Origin: Coccinella septempunctata
Lineage: Eukaryota > Arthropoda > Insecta > Coleoptera > Coccinellidae
NCBI RefSeq assembly: GCF_907165205.1
Contig: NC_058190.1
Coordinates: 11,292,001 to 11,356,000, forward strand
Direction of reading: 5' to 3'
Length of the DNA stretch: 64,000 bases
In this document: positions 44,172 to 55,198 of the stretch, piece by piece
Layout: each line of letters begins with the position of its first letter
Position numbering within the stretch: position 1 is the stretch's first letter
Program-made: the position numbers and the translations under genes
The notes under the pieces: model-generated
The model's database searches: none
Told to the model about the DNA's origin: nothing
What the model saw: the letters and a program-made list of their open reading frames with translations, nothing else

Positions 44172-45400
44172 ACTCAGTCTCATTTCTTCTGTATGAGGCG
44201 GCGCCTCCTTCTGCTCTTCAGGCGCCTCTGTCTGCTCTTCAGGCGCCTCCGTCTGCTCTTCAGGCGCCTCCGTCTGCTCTTCAGGCGCCTCCGTCTGCTC
44301 TTCAGGCGCCTCCGTCTGCTCTTCAGGCGCCTCCGTCTGCTCTTCAGGCGCCTCCGTCTGCTCTTCAGGCGCCTCCGTCTGCTCTTCAGGCGCCTCCGTC
44401 TGCTCTTCAGGCGCCTCCGACTGCTGTTCAGGCGCTGCAGGCGCCGGCGCTGGCGTCTGTTGTAGAGTAGTTGGGGGAGGTACTCCTCTACTTCCTCTTC
44501 CCCTCCCTCTTCCTCTTCCTCTCCCCCTTCTACCCCTGCCACCCTCTCCAACTCAGTCTCATTTCTTCTGTATGAGGCGGCGCCTCCGTCTGCTCTTCAG
44601 GCGCCTCCGTCTGCTCTTCAGGCGCCTCCGTCTGCTCTTCAGGCGCCTCCGTCTGCTCTTCAGGCGCCTCCGACTGCTGTTCAGGCGCTGCAGGCGCCGG
44701 CGCTGGCGTCTGTTGTAGAGTAGTTGGGGGAGGTACTCCTCTACTTCCTCTTCCCCTCCCTCTTCCTCTTCCTCTCCCCCTTCTACCCCTGCCACCCTCT
44801 CCAACTCAGTCTCATTTCTTCTGTATGAGGCGGCGCCTCCGTCTGCTCTTCAGGCGCCTCCGTCTGCTCTTCAGGCGCCTCCGTCTGCTCTTCAGGCGCC
44901 TCCGTCTGCTCTTCAGGCGCCTCCGACTGCTGTTCAGGCGCTGCAGGCGCCGGCGCTGGCGTCTGTTGTAGAGTAGTTGGGGGAGGTACTCCTCTACTTC
45001 CTCTTCCCCTCCCTCTTCCTCTTCCTCTCCCCCTTCTACCCCTGCCACCCTCTCCAACTCAGTCTCATTTCTTCTGTATGAGGCGGCGCCTCCGTCTGCT
45101 CTTCAGGCGCCTCCGTCTGCTCTTCAGGCGCCTCCGTCTGCTCTTCAGGCGCCTCCGTCTGCTCTTCAGGCGCCTCCGTCTGCTCTTCAGGCGCCTCCGT
45201 CTGCTCTTCAGGCGCCTCCGTCTGCTCTTCAGGCGCCTCCGTCTGCTCTTCAGGCGCCTCCGACTGCTGTTCAGGCGCTGCAGGCGCCGGCGCTGGCGTC
45301 TGTTGTAGAGTAGTTGGGGGAGGTACTCCTCTACTTCCTCTTCCCCTCCCTCTTCCTCTTCCTCTCCCCCTTCTACCCCTGCCACCCCTCCAACGCCTTC
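44172..45400 (-). repeat. Four-fold tandem array with inner 21-bp repeats
   Basis: Four head-to-tail copies of one block start at about 44172, 44551, 44804 and 45057. Each has a run of 21-bp units (CTTCAGGCGCCTCCGTCTGCT), about 10, 4, 4 and 8 respectively, then a constant part. The unit is a multiple of three, so all frames stay open: the minus strand gives EAPEEQT repeats, other frames give RRRLKS or LLFRRLR. The array is GC-rich in an AT-rich region. It is the terminal exon of the gene at 45036-46143, multiplied. Confidence 0.88.
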
Positions 45401-46143
45401 TGTTACTCTGCTGAAACAAACAATTCATATATTATGTTCAATTTTCTTACTATCTAGTTTAAAGTATGAATTTATTCGATAATACAAATTAGAAACATTT
45501 CCAGATTTTTTTAGTTTTAAAATTATAGTCGTAGTAAAAATAATACATATATAGAATATTCTCATTTTATATTGTTGTACGTTCGAGTAGATATTTAGAA
45601 ATAAATCAACTCTTTTCTGAACTTCTTTATACCCTACTTGTACTTACAAACATCAGCTGCTGCATTACACGAAGAAATTCAATCACCTGCAATAAAAATT
45701 GGAGTACATTAATTGGAGAAATTGTATCAATTAGATTCAATCAATGAACTTGAAAATGTTTACAACGCTAAAATCATCATGAAATAAGTCTGCTAGAATG
45801 GTGTGATCAGATTCTGGATAAATATTGTATTAGCGGTTTGGTTCTGCTAGTTCAACGGTAAAGCTAGCAGAACCCTCTTTTTCAAAAACACATTTTAAGG
45901 AAAATCCGCAGTAGATTCGAATGAGAGCCTAAAATTATTATAAATGGTTGGCTGATAAATTAGCCTAAAATAAAAGCACAAAAAAAATTCAAAAGTGGTT
46001 CCGCAAGCTTAACGGGGGAAAACAGGCGAGAAAGTATCGCCGTGAATGAGGGCCTTGAATTTGAGAAATAAATTTTCTGATTGATAGAAGAATAGATGTT
46101 AAGATAATGCTTAATATTCATTACCACTTACCCTGTCAGGCAT
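45036..46143 (-). CDS. Small RGG plus acidic-repeat protein, three exons
   Basis: Exons on the minus strand are 46143-46132 (12 bp, ATG then three codons), 45686-45648 (39 bp) and 45410-45036. Donors are GTAAGT twice, and acceptors follow TTTTTATTGCAG and TGTTTCAG. All junctions are phase 0 and the frame stays open for about 141 residues. The first in-frame codon upstream of the ATG that matters is a stop. The product starts MPDRVIEFLRVMQQLMFQSN, then an RG/RGG-rich stretch of about 28 residues, a PPPTT/PAPAPAAP linker and eight EAPEEQT heptads. It ends PPHTEEMRLS plus a short frame-shifted tail. RG-rich tracts usually bind RNA, but I do not recognise the family, and function is unknown. The splice model is from sequence only. 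Confidence 0.6.
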
Positions 46144-46356
46144 GATGAAGGAGGAACAGAATCTAAATCTAACGCAAACTCAGTGATGGGAATATTGGGA
46201 ATGGGAACCTAAGCCTAGATTGTCTATGACCTAGGCGAGCGAAAATTCGGTAGGAGGGGAGGTAAACTTTCGGTAGATTTTTATGGTGCAGTGCAGTATT
46301 TCAAGTAGAGGAGAGTTCCTTTGAATTGGACAGCCCATGAACCAGTGTAACATAAT
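46144..46356. other. Putative 5' region of the RGG gene
   Basis: An in-frame TGA lies about 38 bases upstream of the ATG. No TATA box or other signal is clear. The minus frame at 46431-46231 overlaps a repeat and is not convincing. Confidence 0.3.
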
Positions 46357-46512
46357 TATCAGATTGTAACATAATTTTTCGAAAAAATAGAGTTGACCAA
46401 TAAAGTGTAACATAATCGATAATTGTAACATAATTTAGAGAGTTGAATGACAATTAATATTTGTCATATTTTCTGTTTATCAAAAGTTCGGCAACAGATA
46501 TCAGGCGCTTCG
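46357..46512. repeat. Interspersed repeat, copy 1 (about 156 bp)
   Basis: It matches 48412-48567 almost base for base, from CAGATTGTAACATAATTTTTC to ATATCAGGCGCTTCG. It contains TTGTAACATAATT(T/A) three times. Downstream the two copies diverge; copy 2 runs directly into the 176-bp satellite. Confidence 0.85.
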
Positions 46513-47277
46513 GCTATTGAAATTATTTTAGTTCTAAGAGAATTCTCTAATGCAGGGGAATCCCAGAATTGATTGAAATACTAAGCGTTAAGGTCGAACT
46601 TCCAAGTTTACTTCCTTCGGCGCTGTGCGCCGCCACACCTACAGAATTTTGAATAGATCTACGGAATTCAGACGGTAGTTACCGTCTCAATTCCGTAGAA
46701 TCTCCGATTTTGTTCGATATTCTGCGGAATCATTATGAAATTATTTTAAGATGGTATTCCTCTCTTTATTGCTGTCAAGTCTTTGAAAAGATGAAATTTG
46801 TTTATCTTTTGCGCTACCCATCAGCAGGTAGTTGGAATTTTTCGCAGTTTCGCCGAGTGGGCCGTGTCATAAAAACCATCTGCCAACAATGTACGCCCCT
46901 TCTACATCACTTGAGCAGTACTTTTCCTATTACATAACATTTAACGCGTTCATCTGTAACTATGTTATTTTCGTCCTTTTTATCATGGTAATAGGGTTTA
47001 ATTTCAAAAAACATAGTTCCGGTTTATTTGCGCATTATTTAACTTTGAAAAAAAAATTGCATTCTTCATGGATTAGACAGAGACATCTTCGATCATTCAC
47101 ATAATTTATAACAACATTTTTCACCTCATCATGTTAATGACACATGGAAGGTATGTATTTGCCAGATCAGAGATAAATTCCCTTTCTGCCATCTATTGTA
47201 ACATAATTTTCAGGAAAATCTGATAATTTAGGCAACCCGGTTCCATAATTTCATTTCATTTATCTGGCAACACTGCC
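46513..47277. other. No gene recognised
   Basis: A further TTGTAACATAATTTTC near 47197 suggests that this stretch is related to the flanking interspersed repeat. Short frames at 46710-47104 match nothing. Confidence 0.35.
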
Positions 47278-47477
47278 ATGAACCGGACGCTACAGTTTTC
47301 TACTACACTCGATAGTAATTTAGCGTCCTTTGCGTAAATCCTATTTTCGCAACAAGGCGCGAGCCACAGGGTCAGCCATTTTCCAAGAGATCTCGATCGA
47401 TGTTGCGAAAATGGGATTTACGTAAGGGATGCTAAATTAATATCGAGTGTAGTAGAAAACTGTAGCGTCCGGTTCAT
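47278..47477. mobile_element. Palindromic MITE-like element, 200 bp
   Basis: The arms at 47278-47354 and 47401-47477 are inverted copies about 77 bp long (ATGAACCGGACGCTACAG and so on) with five or so mismatches. The loop is about 46 bp. A convincing target duplication is not visible. Confidence 0.82.
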
Positions 47478-47863
47478 TCAACTGTCGAAGTAATACATTG
47501 CTAAAAAATCAATAAACTATTCCGATTGTTTTCACGGGAGCACCAGAAAAATAATGAGAGGACCAACATCTGGCTCTCAGATACCGACTTGAGTATTTTT
47601 AAGCCCAAATAATAAGGGAAGAAACCGACAATATTTTATTGACAGCAATAAACCGTGAAAGATATTTACCTACTATCTTTACATTCCAAGTCCTTTTCTG
47701 TTCGAGTCTCTCAATATTCGAAGGTTCAAGCTAAAACCACTTCAAGAGGAATGGAAATGATTCTTTTATGAATCATTTACGAAAGGGGGATTAATTATTT
47801 ATTTTATTATATTTATATTAAATACTCACTAGTCATTGAATTGCAATTTATTTATTAATTATT

Positions 47864-48240
47864 TAAGCTGACCAGATTATCCCCAGTTCAGTGACGGACA
47901 GACCTGGTGAATGTTGTATGTATATGTATTTATATATACAGGGTGAGTCTTTGAATCGTGAAAATATTTCAACAGTAGATACATGAGATCAAAAGAAACA
48001 CTTATTTCCTGTACAATTTTTTTCGATTCGGGTCTAATGAAAAGTTATAGCCATTTTGAGTTTTCATAATGAGCTATGCCCCTCCTTGTAAAACAAAATT
48101 ACCCTGCTAAATCTGAGACACTCAAAGATATTACACAATGTAATATCTTTGGAGACACTACACAAGTGTGGATCATTTAAAAAGAGTTGCATTTGGTGGA
48201 AGCACCCAATTATTCAAATTTCACAGATATTTTCCAAACA
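47864..48240. mobile_element. GGTGACC-family element, truncated
   Basis: It starts TAAGCTGACCAGATTATCC and follows the 41225 copy, including the start of the nested MITE at about 47934. Similarity stops near 48236, so the right half is missing. Confidence 0.75.
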
Positions 48241-48411
48241 GCTCAGAGCGGCGTCTTCAAAGCAAGCGCAATTGTGTCGTAAATCAGATATGTCAAGATT
48301 GCTGCAGTTTCTATCCAATAGGAAGAGGGCCACAAGTATCTTGAACTTCCCTCGTTCGCAGGTGGTCATCTGGTGGCACTGTTGCCACTGTTGCCGGTAT
48401 GATATAATTAT

Positions 48412-48567
48412 CAGATTGTAACATAATTTTTCGGAGTAATAGAGTTGACCAATAAAGTGTAACAAAATCGATAATTGTAACATAATTTAGAGAGTTGAAT
48501 GATAATTAATATTTGTCATATTTTCTGTTTATCAAAACTTCGGCAACAGATATCAGGCGCTTCGACT
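48412..48567. repeat. Interspersed repeat, copy 2
   Basis: This is the partner of 46357-46512, with few differences. Its right end touches the first satellite unit at 48571. Confidence 0.85.
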
Positions 48568-48570
48568 TCG

Positions 48571-49790
48571 CGCTTCCTAGCGCAAATTCGGTGTTTTATA
48601 CGGAAAAGGGTCGAAAAAGGGTAGTCTGCAAGGGGTGCAAGTAAAGTTTTTTACGGATTATGAATCCTGAATAGTCAACCTTCTTCTGAGTGAATATCTC
48701 ATTTTGACAGTCATAAAAACATAGAAGTTATGGTCAGCTGACTGCGCGCTTCCTAGCTGAAATTCGGTGTTTTATACGGAAAAGGGTCGAAAAAGGGTAG
48801 TCTGCAAGGGGTGTAAGTAAAGTTTTTTACGGATTATGAATCCTGAATAGTCAACCTTCTTCTGAGTGAATATCTCATTTTGACAGTCATAAAAACATAG
48901 AAGTTATGGTCAGCTGACTGCGCGCTTCCTAGCTGAAATTCGGTGTTTTATACGGAAAAGGGTCGAAAAAGGGTAGTCTGCAAGGGGTGTAAGTAAAGTT
49001 TTTTACGGATTATGAATCCTGAATAGTTGACCATCATCTGAGTGAAAATCTCATTTTGACAGTCGTAAAAACATAGAAGTTATGGTCAGCTGACTGCGCG
49101 CTTCCTAGCGCAAATTCGGTGTTTTATACGGAAAAGGGTCGAAAAAGGCTAGTCTGCAAGGGGTGCAAGAAAAGTTTTTTACGGATTATGAATCCTGAAT
49201 AGTCAACCTTCTTCTGAGTGAAAATCTCATTTTGACGGTCGTAAAAACATAGAAGTTATGGTCAGCTGTCTGCGCGCTTCCTAGCGCAAATTCGGTGTTT
49301 TATACGGAAAAGGGTCGAAAAAGGGTAGTCTGCAAGGGGTGCAAGTAAAGTTTTTCACGGATTATGAATCCTGAATAAATAGTTGACCATCATCTGAGTG
49401 AAAATCTCATCTTGACAGTCGTAAAAACATAGAAGTTATGGTCAGCTGACTGCGCGCTTCCTAGCGCAAATTCGGTGTTTTATACGGAAAAGAATCGAAA
49501 AAGGGTAGTCTGCAAGGGGTGCAAGTAAAGTTTTTTACGGATTATAAATCCTGAATAGTTGACCATCATCTGAGTGAAAATCTCATTTTGACAGTCGTTA
49601 AAACATAGAAGTTATGGTCAGCTGACTGCGCGCTTCCTAGCGCAAATTCGGTGTTTTATACGGAAAAGGGTCGAAAAAGGGTAGTCTGCAAGGGGTGCAA
49701 GAAAAGTTTTTTACAGATTATGAATCCTGAATAGTTGACCATCATCTGAGTGAAAATCTCATCTTGACAGTCGTAAAAACATAGAAGTTA
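48571..49790. repeat. Satellite, 176-bp unit, seven copies
   Basis: Units start CGCTTCCTAG at 48571, 48747, 48923, 49099, 49275, 49455 and 49631. Spacing is 176 each time except one of 180, caused by a 4-bp insert. Copies are about 95% alike. The last is incomplete and ends near GAAGTTAT. Confidence 0.95.
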
Positions 49791-50498
49791 TATAGATTAA
49801 ACTTCGCGCCTAGACGATTTCAGTTCAATTGATCGAAAAATTATATCGAACAAATTCATTTTTCCAACGAATTGTTCGAATTATCAAATTTACATATGCC
49901 AAACATCAAATATTTATATTATTTCAACTGCTAATCTCATTTCGTAATGCAGAAGCGATTTTTCGGCGAAAATAATAGTTGGGGTACGCCACTGGCGGCC
50001 GTCGCCGCTTCGGGTATCTTCGGGATTCTGTCAGCTAGAAATTGTCAGCTTACTTCACACCGCTGGTTCCGTTTCCCTACCTTCGTTATCACCATTACAA
50101 TCCAGAAATTTCATCTCTGCACCACCGGGACCTGCCGGATTTGATGGCAACATCAATAGTGGAGATAACTCATTGAATATTGAAGAGTACCATACATCGG
50201 CACATACTAATTACCACAATGTGCCACAGAATTTTTCCAAATGAATGGATTTATTTTCAGTTTTTATTGTTCCTACTTTGATATTAAACAGAAATATTTG
50301 ATAAGTTCGTTGTTGCATATTTTTAGATATTACTTGGATCAAAGAATAACTTTTATGTTTTGTTATTTATGATGTTAAAAATAAAAATATATTTATACAA
50401 GAGGTTTTTCGTTTTGTGTCATCCGTAAAAAATATAACCTCCATCTACTATATATAATATAAATATCATTCAATAATAACAAGTGGGTATCTACTTAC
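49791..50498. other. No gene recognised
   Basis: The plus frame 49947-50144 has no recognisable similarity. The rest is AT-rich. Confidence 0.35.
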
Positions 50499-50795
50499 CT
50501 CAAGCATAACATCAACCTTTCCTCTGCCCCAATGGGTTTGCGAGACGGACACTTTTCCTCAGTAATGGCTTCTCTTCAATCTCTCCAATAATGAATGGAA
50601 TTTAACTCGCGTCATTCTGAAGTAATTGAAAAACTTTTTTTCGTCCTTCATCAAGTCCGGAAATAAATGAACATATTTTCCAAAATCCTTCCTTTTTTTA
50701 CATATGTCATGTATCCACATTCGTCTAGGATTCCTTCGCTTTTGAAACTCTTCCTCCTCCAGAACAAAAGCTAGTTCCTCACCGCTTGAAGACAT
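50499..50795 (-). pseudogene. HARBI1-like transposase, first exon
   Basis: From the ATG at 50795 the frame reads MSSSGEELAFVLEEEE, then RRMWIHDICKKRKDFGKYVH, LFPDLMKDEKKF and FNYFRM. This is the N-terminal region of PIF/Harbinger transposases found in insects. The conserved RKPI-xx-EERL-xx-LR block follows in another frame because of a single-base change near 50574. The exon ends in a good donor, GTAAGTAG, at 50498-50491. No second exon was found downstream, where unrelated sequence and satellite lie. Confidence 0.75.
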
Positions 50796-50852
50796 ATTCG
50801 AAACTAATCTATTCCTCCGGCGATTCCGATGTTGTATGTGCGATACCTTCAT

Positions 50853-51310
50853 AAAAATTCCGCCGCTGCCGTGCCGTTCCTTCCATGCAGTCCGTCCGAT
50901 GCCGATGTATGTGCGCTTACCTTAAATAATCTCGAAGGGAACTTATGTCTTCCCTCTATGATTAAGGAACTTTCTTTCGCCTTTTCATCTTGAGTTGTGT
51001 TTCAATAACCTGCTTATTTACAGAAATTGATAAGTTCACATCTAGGATCTTTAAGAAATCAAGAACCTTCGACTTCAGTTAATGATTTCTTTGTTTGATC
51101 AATTCATTTGATCAACATTTGCACATTTTCTAATAATGTACCGGGGCACTAGCAATTGAGGGGTCTTTATAATAGCTGATCACAACATCCATTTGTGGAA
51201 CTATTCTTATCGCCGAAATTACGGTATCATACCGATAGGGAAAAAGAACAGCTTCCCCATCAACCGCAACTTCGTTCTAATCATTGGATGAAGATGCGAT
51301 CTCAGGTATT
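50853..51310. other. No gene recognised
   Basis: Sequence upstream of the HARBI1-like exon without coding potential that I can recognise. Confidence 0.35.
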
Positions 51311-51391
51311 TTATTGCAATATTATATTCTATTGCCATATTATATTTTATTGCCATATTATATTTTATTGCCATATTATATTTTATTGTAG
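51311..51391. repeat. Minisatellite, 18-bp unit
   Basis: Four or so tandem copies of ATTGCCATATTATATTTT. Confidence 0.85.
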
Positions 51392-52009
51392 GTAATGACA
51401 CCTCCCTTTGAAGGGTGGGCCGCTGTTCCGCTACAAATTTTAACATGTTTTCTCAGAGAATTGGTACTGTAATATCCCATACAGTTGGGACATGGTAGGT
51501 AGGAAGTCTGAAGCATTGAGCCTTTTCCTTCTGGTTGTGATCAGAACTCATTAATTTAAATTCTTTCATCTTATGAAAAATACGATTTCTTTCAAGCGAA
51601 TCTGGAAATAATTCTGAAGTAATACTAATCAGTGAAAAATTAACTTAATTGTTAAATTTTTTTCACTTCTTCTTCATCCTTATGAGCCAGCTGTAGATGT
51701 CTGGGAAGCTGTGTGAAAAGCTTTTTGCAGAAAATGCCTAAGTTTTTCTTCTTTTTGCCGGATGGCGTTTTCTACTAAAAAAATTGATTTCCTTTGTTCC
51801 TCTATCTGTTTCGGCAACTCTCACACCATCATCTAACAGATGTTTTGCTTGGCAGCTATCGTAGGATTCGGATTATTTTGTAAAATTGACAATTTTTTTT
51901 TTTTTACTTATTAGTAATATTATAATAAAATTCTCGTGTGCACCACAATTTTCCGGAGGTTCCCACTGTGGTAAATCACGTTCCACTGCTGTATCAATAA
52001 GTTTCTCCA
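51392..52009. other. No gene recognised
   Basis: AT-rich, with poly-T near 51890-51906. Nothing else is seen. Confidence 0.35.
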
Positions 52010-52281
52010 TCTATATTAATAAAAGAGGATCTATGGTTTACTTCAAAATGCTTTATTGTTCAAACGATCGCACCAAATTGGACAATTCTTTTTTTTTTTG
52101 TTGTGTTTATTATTGTTAGGGCAAGGTTAATATAGCAAAATATTCCCAAAAAAAATTGTACAGAACAGAAAAAAGGTATTCCTTTTTCTTACGACCAATC
52201 GAGCAATCACGATGAGTTAGTTATTATTATCTACCCTAGAAATAATTTAAATAGCAAAACTAGGTTTGCCGGGTCAGCCAG
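52010..52281 (+). mobile_element. Non-autonomous Helitron, 272 bp
   Basis: It starts TCTATATTAATAAAAGAGG after an A and ends GCCGGGTCAGCCAG before a T. The terminus has CCAG instead of CTAG, probably a point change. It is closely related to 16857-17085 but carries an extra 40 bp or so before the 3' hairpin. Confidence 0.86.
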
Positions 52282-52687
52282 TATTTTATTAAACTTTCTT
52301 TGCCACCAGCGTCGAAATATTGTTCGCAAAACATTCCATGCCGATTTCAGTGGCCTTCGTTAGGAGATCTGTTGGTATCTTCAGGAAATTTTGAGTAGGT
52401 TATAATTTTTATAGAAAATCAGCAACTGCTGATGTTGTTGTTGTTGTGATCGCTGAGGTTGTGAATTTGAACAAGCGCGTCAAAGCTTCTGACTCACGTC
52501 AATGATTTTCCAATTTTTTCACTGGGCTCCATTGTAAATTTGGGAAATTGTACTATTTTGATTTTTTGCATTCTGAAGGTGTTTTCTGTATATGACCTCT
52601 TGTCTGAAATTAGGTTCAGAAAATTTTGATATATTCTACGCTGAAAGGGTGAGTTTTCTATTAGCCTGTATCCTGTAAAGCAATTTC
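52282..52687. other. No gene recognised
   Basis: This is the sequence left of the SLC46 array. The junction with exon sequence at 52688 is abrupt. A TTG-rich patch lies near 52430-52445. Confidence 0.35.
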
Positions 52688-52875
52688 TTGCCCTGGAAAT
52701 ATACCCGTGCATACCGATATGGAAGCTGCCATATTAGAAACCAGCTTTTGGACCTCAATTTCCTGCTCTGGGGAGTAGCCAGACTCATCCTTTCCGCACT
52801 TGGCGTCGCAGATGGAGGAGTTATAATGCAGTTGAAGACGGCAAGCTTTTCTAGGTTGAGGTTTGCTGTTGTTAG
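52688..52875 (-). pseudogene. SLC46-type transporter exon, copy 1, truncated
   Basis: It matches the first part of copies 2 and 3: an acceptor-like TTATACAG, then LEKA, the ICDAKCGKDESGYSP block and QKLVSNMAASISVCTGIFPG. Sequence then breaks off at 52688 inside the exon. A 1-base loss near 52845 also shifts the frame. It is a dead partial copy. Confidence 0.72.
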
Positions 52876-53155
52876 CTGTATAAGGATCGATGAAACGGCG
52901 CACCCCTTACGAAAGTAAGGGGTTCCAAGGTGATTGTGTAGAGATAAATCTGACTTTTTGACAAAGGGACATGGGCGCATCATTGCTATTTTATTTGTCT
53001 AATAATTCTATACTGAGAGCTCTCGGTATGCTTCCAATAGACAACCTGGATATTGGATATAAGTATACTGAGTAACATACAAAACAGAACACCAAACATT
53101 TTCGAATTTATTATAAGGGAAGCCTGGAGGGCCTCCCTCACTCACCAATACTCAC

Positions 53156-53677
53156 CCATTGGTTTTATCAGGAAACCGCTGAGCAAAATTCCAGTGGTGA
53201 GTCCAACACTCATACACATCGACAAAGCTCCGAGTCGGACAGTCTTGTTTTGTTGAGAACCTATTGCACTAACATAACTGTAGCTGCCTACGAAGAAATA
53301 AAACCATCCTACAGTTATGGAATAAGGTATTGATTCACTGAAGGCAGTGAACTTCAAGGGTAGCTCATAAAAAAAATAAGGGCATAAATACAAACATGTA
53401 CATGTGATGCATTCACCGATGAGTGGTACTAATATCACATATTCCCCCTGCCAGGTCTAACGCTCCATGAGCCGAAGAAGAGCATCAAAAGCCCTGGAAA
53501 TATACCCGTGCATACCGATATGGAAGCTGCCGTATTAGAAACCAGCTTTTGGACCTCAATTTCCTGCTGTGGGGAGTAGCCAGACTCATCCTTTTCGCAC
53601 ATGGCGTCGCAGATGGAGGAGTTATAATGCAGTTGAAGACGGCAAGCTTTTTCTAGGTTGAGGTTTGTTGTTGTTAG
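53156..53677 (-). pseudogene. SLC46-type (MFS) transporter exon, copy 2
   Basis: The exon runs from the acceptor TTATACAG (before 53677) to the donor GTGAGTAT (after 53156). Its product resembles insect proton-coupled folate transporter-like proteins (SLC46, major facilitator fold). In order come NLNLEKACRLQLHYNSSICD, EVQKLVS, a membrane segment with GIFPGLLMLFFGSW, PLIGECITCTCLYLC, and SIPYSITVGWFYFFVGSYSY. Last is a segment ending LLSGFLIKPMG. The usual cytoplasmic GSWSDRxGRR motif is altered here to GSWSVRPGRG, and a 1-base deletion at about 53440 breaks the frame right after it. It appears identical to copy 3. Confidence 0.75.
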
Positions 53678-53957
53678 CTGTATAAGGATCGATGAAACGG
53701 CGCACCCCTTACGAAAGTTGGGGGTACCAAAGTGATTGTGCGGAGATAAATCTGACTTTTTGACAAAGGGACATGGGCGCATCATTGCTATTTTATTTGT
53801 CTAAGAATTCTATACTGAGAGCTCTCGGTATGCTTCCAATAGACAACCTGGATATTGGATATAAGTATACTGAGTAACATACAAAACAGAACACCAAACA
53901 TTTTCGAATTTATTATAAGGGAAGCCTGGAGGGCCTCCCTCACTCACCAATACTCAC

Positions 53958-54479
53958 CCATTGGTTTTATCAGGAAACCGCTGAGCAAAATTCCAGTGGT
54001 GAGTCCAACACTCATACACATCGACAAAGCTCCGAGTCGGACAGTCTTGTTTTGTTGAGAACCTATTGCACTAACATAACTGTAGCTGCCTACGAAGAAA
54101 TAAAACCATCCTACAGTTATGGAATAAGGTATTGATTCACTGAAGGCAGTGAACTTCAAGGGTAGCTCATAAAAAAAATAAGGGCATAAATACAAACATG
54201 TACATGTGATGCATTCACCGATGAGTGGTACTAATATCACATATTCCCCCTGCCAGGTCTAACGCTCCATGAGCCGAAGAAGAGCATCAAAAGCCCTGGA
54301 AATATACCCGTGCATACCGATATGGAAGCTGCCGTATTAGAAACCAGCTTTTGGACCTCAATTTCCTGCTGTGGGGAGTAGCCAGACTCATCCTTTTCGC
54401 ACATGGCGTCGCAGATGGAGGAGTTATAATGCAGTTGAAGACGGCAAGCTTTTTCTAGGTTGAGGTTTGTTGTTGTTAG
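53958..54479 (-). pseudogene. SLC46-type transporter exon, copy 3
   Basis: It lies exactly 802 bp from copy 2, and I saw no difference in the translated parts or flanks. It has the same altered GSWSVRPGRG motif and the same frameshift at about 54242. It is either a very recent tandem duplication or an assembly artefact. Either way it cannot encode a full transporter as written. Confidence 0.75.
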
Positions 54480-54791
54480 CTGTATAAGGATCGATGAAAC
54501 GGCGCACCCCTTACGAAAGTTGGGGGTACCAAAGTGATTGTGCGGAGATAAATCTGACTTTTTGACAAAGGGACATGGGCGCATCATTGCTATTTTATTT
54601 GTCTAAGAATTCTATACTGAGAGCTCTCGGTATGCTTCCAATAGACAACAAGTATACTGAGTAACATACAAAACAGAACACCAAACATTTTCGAATTTAT
54701 TATAACAATTTTTTGTATACATATGTATCTTAGGGTAAGCTTAACTGAGTAAGGGAAGCCTGGAGGGCCTCCCTCACTCACCAATACTCAC

Positions 54792-55198
54792 CCATTGGTT
54801 TTATCAGGAAACCGCTGAGCGAAATTCCAGTGGTGAGTCCAACACTCGTACACATCGACAAAGCTCCGATTCGGCAGTCTTGTTTTCTTGACAACCTATT
54901 ACACTAACATAACTGTAGCTGCCTACGAAGAAACAAAACCATCCCCCAGTTATGGAATAAGGTATTGATTCACTGAAGGCAGTGAACATAAAGAGTAGCT
55001 CATAAAAAAAATAAGAGCACGAATACAAACATGTACATGTGATGCATTCACCGATGAGTGGTAAAAATATCACATATTCCTCCTGCCACGTCTATCGCTC
55101 CATGAGCCGAAAAAGAGCATCAAAAGCCCTGGAAATATACCCGTGCATACCGATATGGAAGCTGCCATATTAGAAACCAGCTTTTGGACCTCAACTTC
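54792..55198 (-). pseudogene. SLC46-type transporter exon, copy 4
   Basis: This copy keeps the family motif GSWSDRRGRR. Unlike copies 1-3, it begins at a splice acceptor (TTCTCTTACAG before 55198) exactly where the others read straight on from an upstream coding block. So it has an intron there that they lack. It carries the same 1-base loss after RRN-M (about 55073) and another change near 54860. The donor after 54792 is GTGAGTAT. It is probably closest to the parental gene. Confidence 0.72.

Noticed and set aside
44148..44465. Plus-strand frame of LLFRRLR repeats
   Set aside because: It is the shadow of the 21-bp repeat whose minus-strand EAPEEQT frame connects to upstream exons by good splice sites. 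The plus frame has no such support.
44180..44551. Minus-strand frames of RRRLKS repeats starting MERVAGVEGG
   Set aside because: They arise from another frame of the same array. The ATG lies at the duplication joint and the frame does not match the spliced upstream exons.
44216..45280. CRISPR-like array (regular 21-bp units)
   Set aside because: The units are directly joined with no spacers and the context is eukaryotic. It is a coding minisatellite.
48571..49790. Coding repeats in the 176-bp array
   Set aside because: 176 is not a multiple of three and no long frame crosses the units, so it is satellite.
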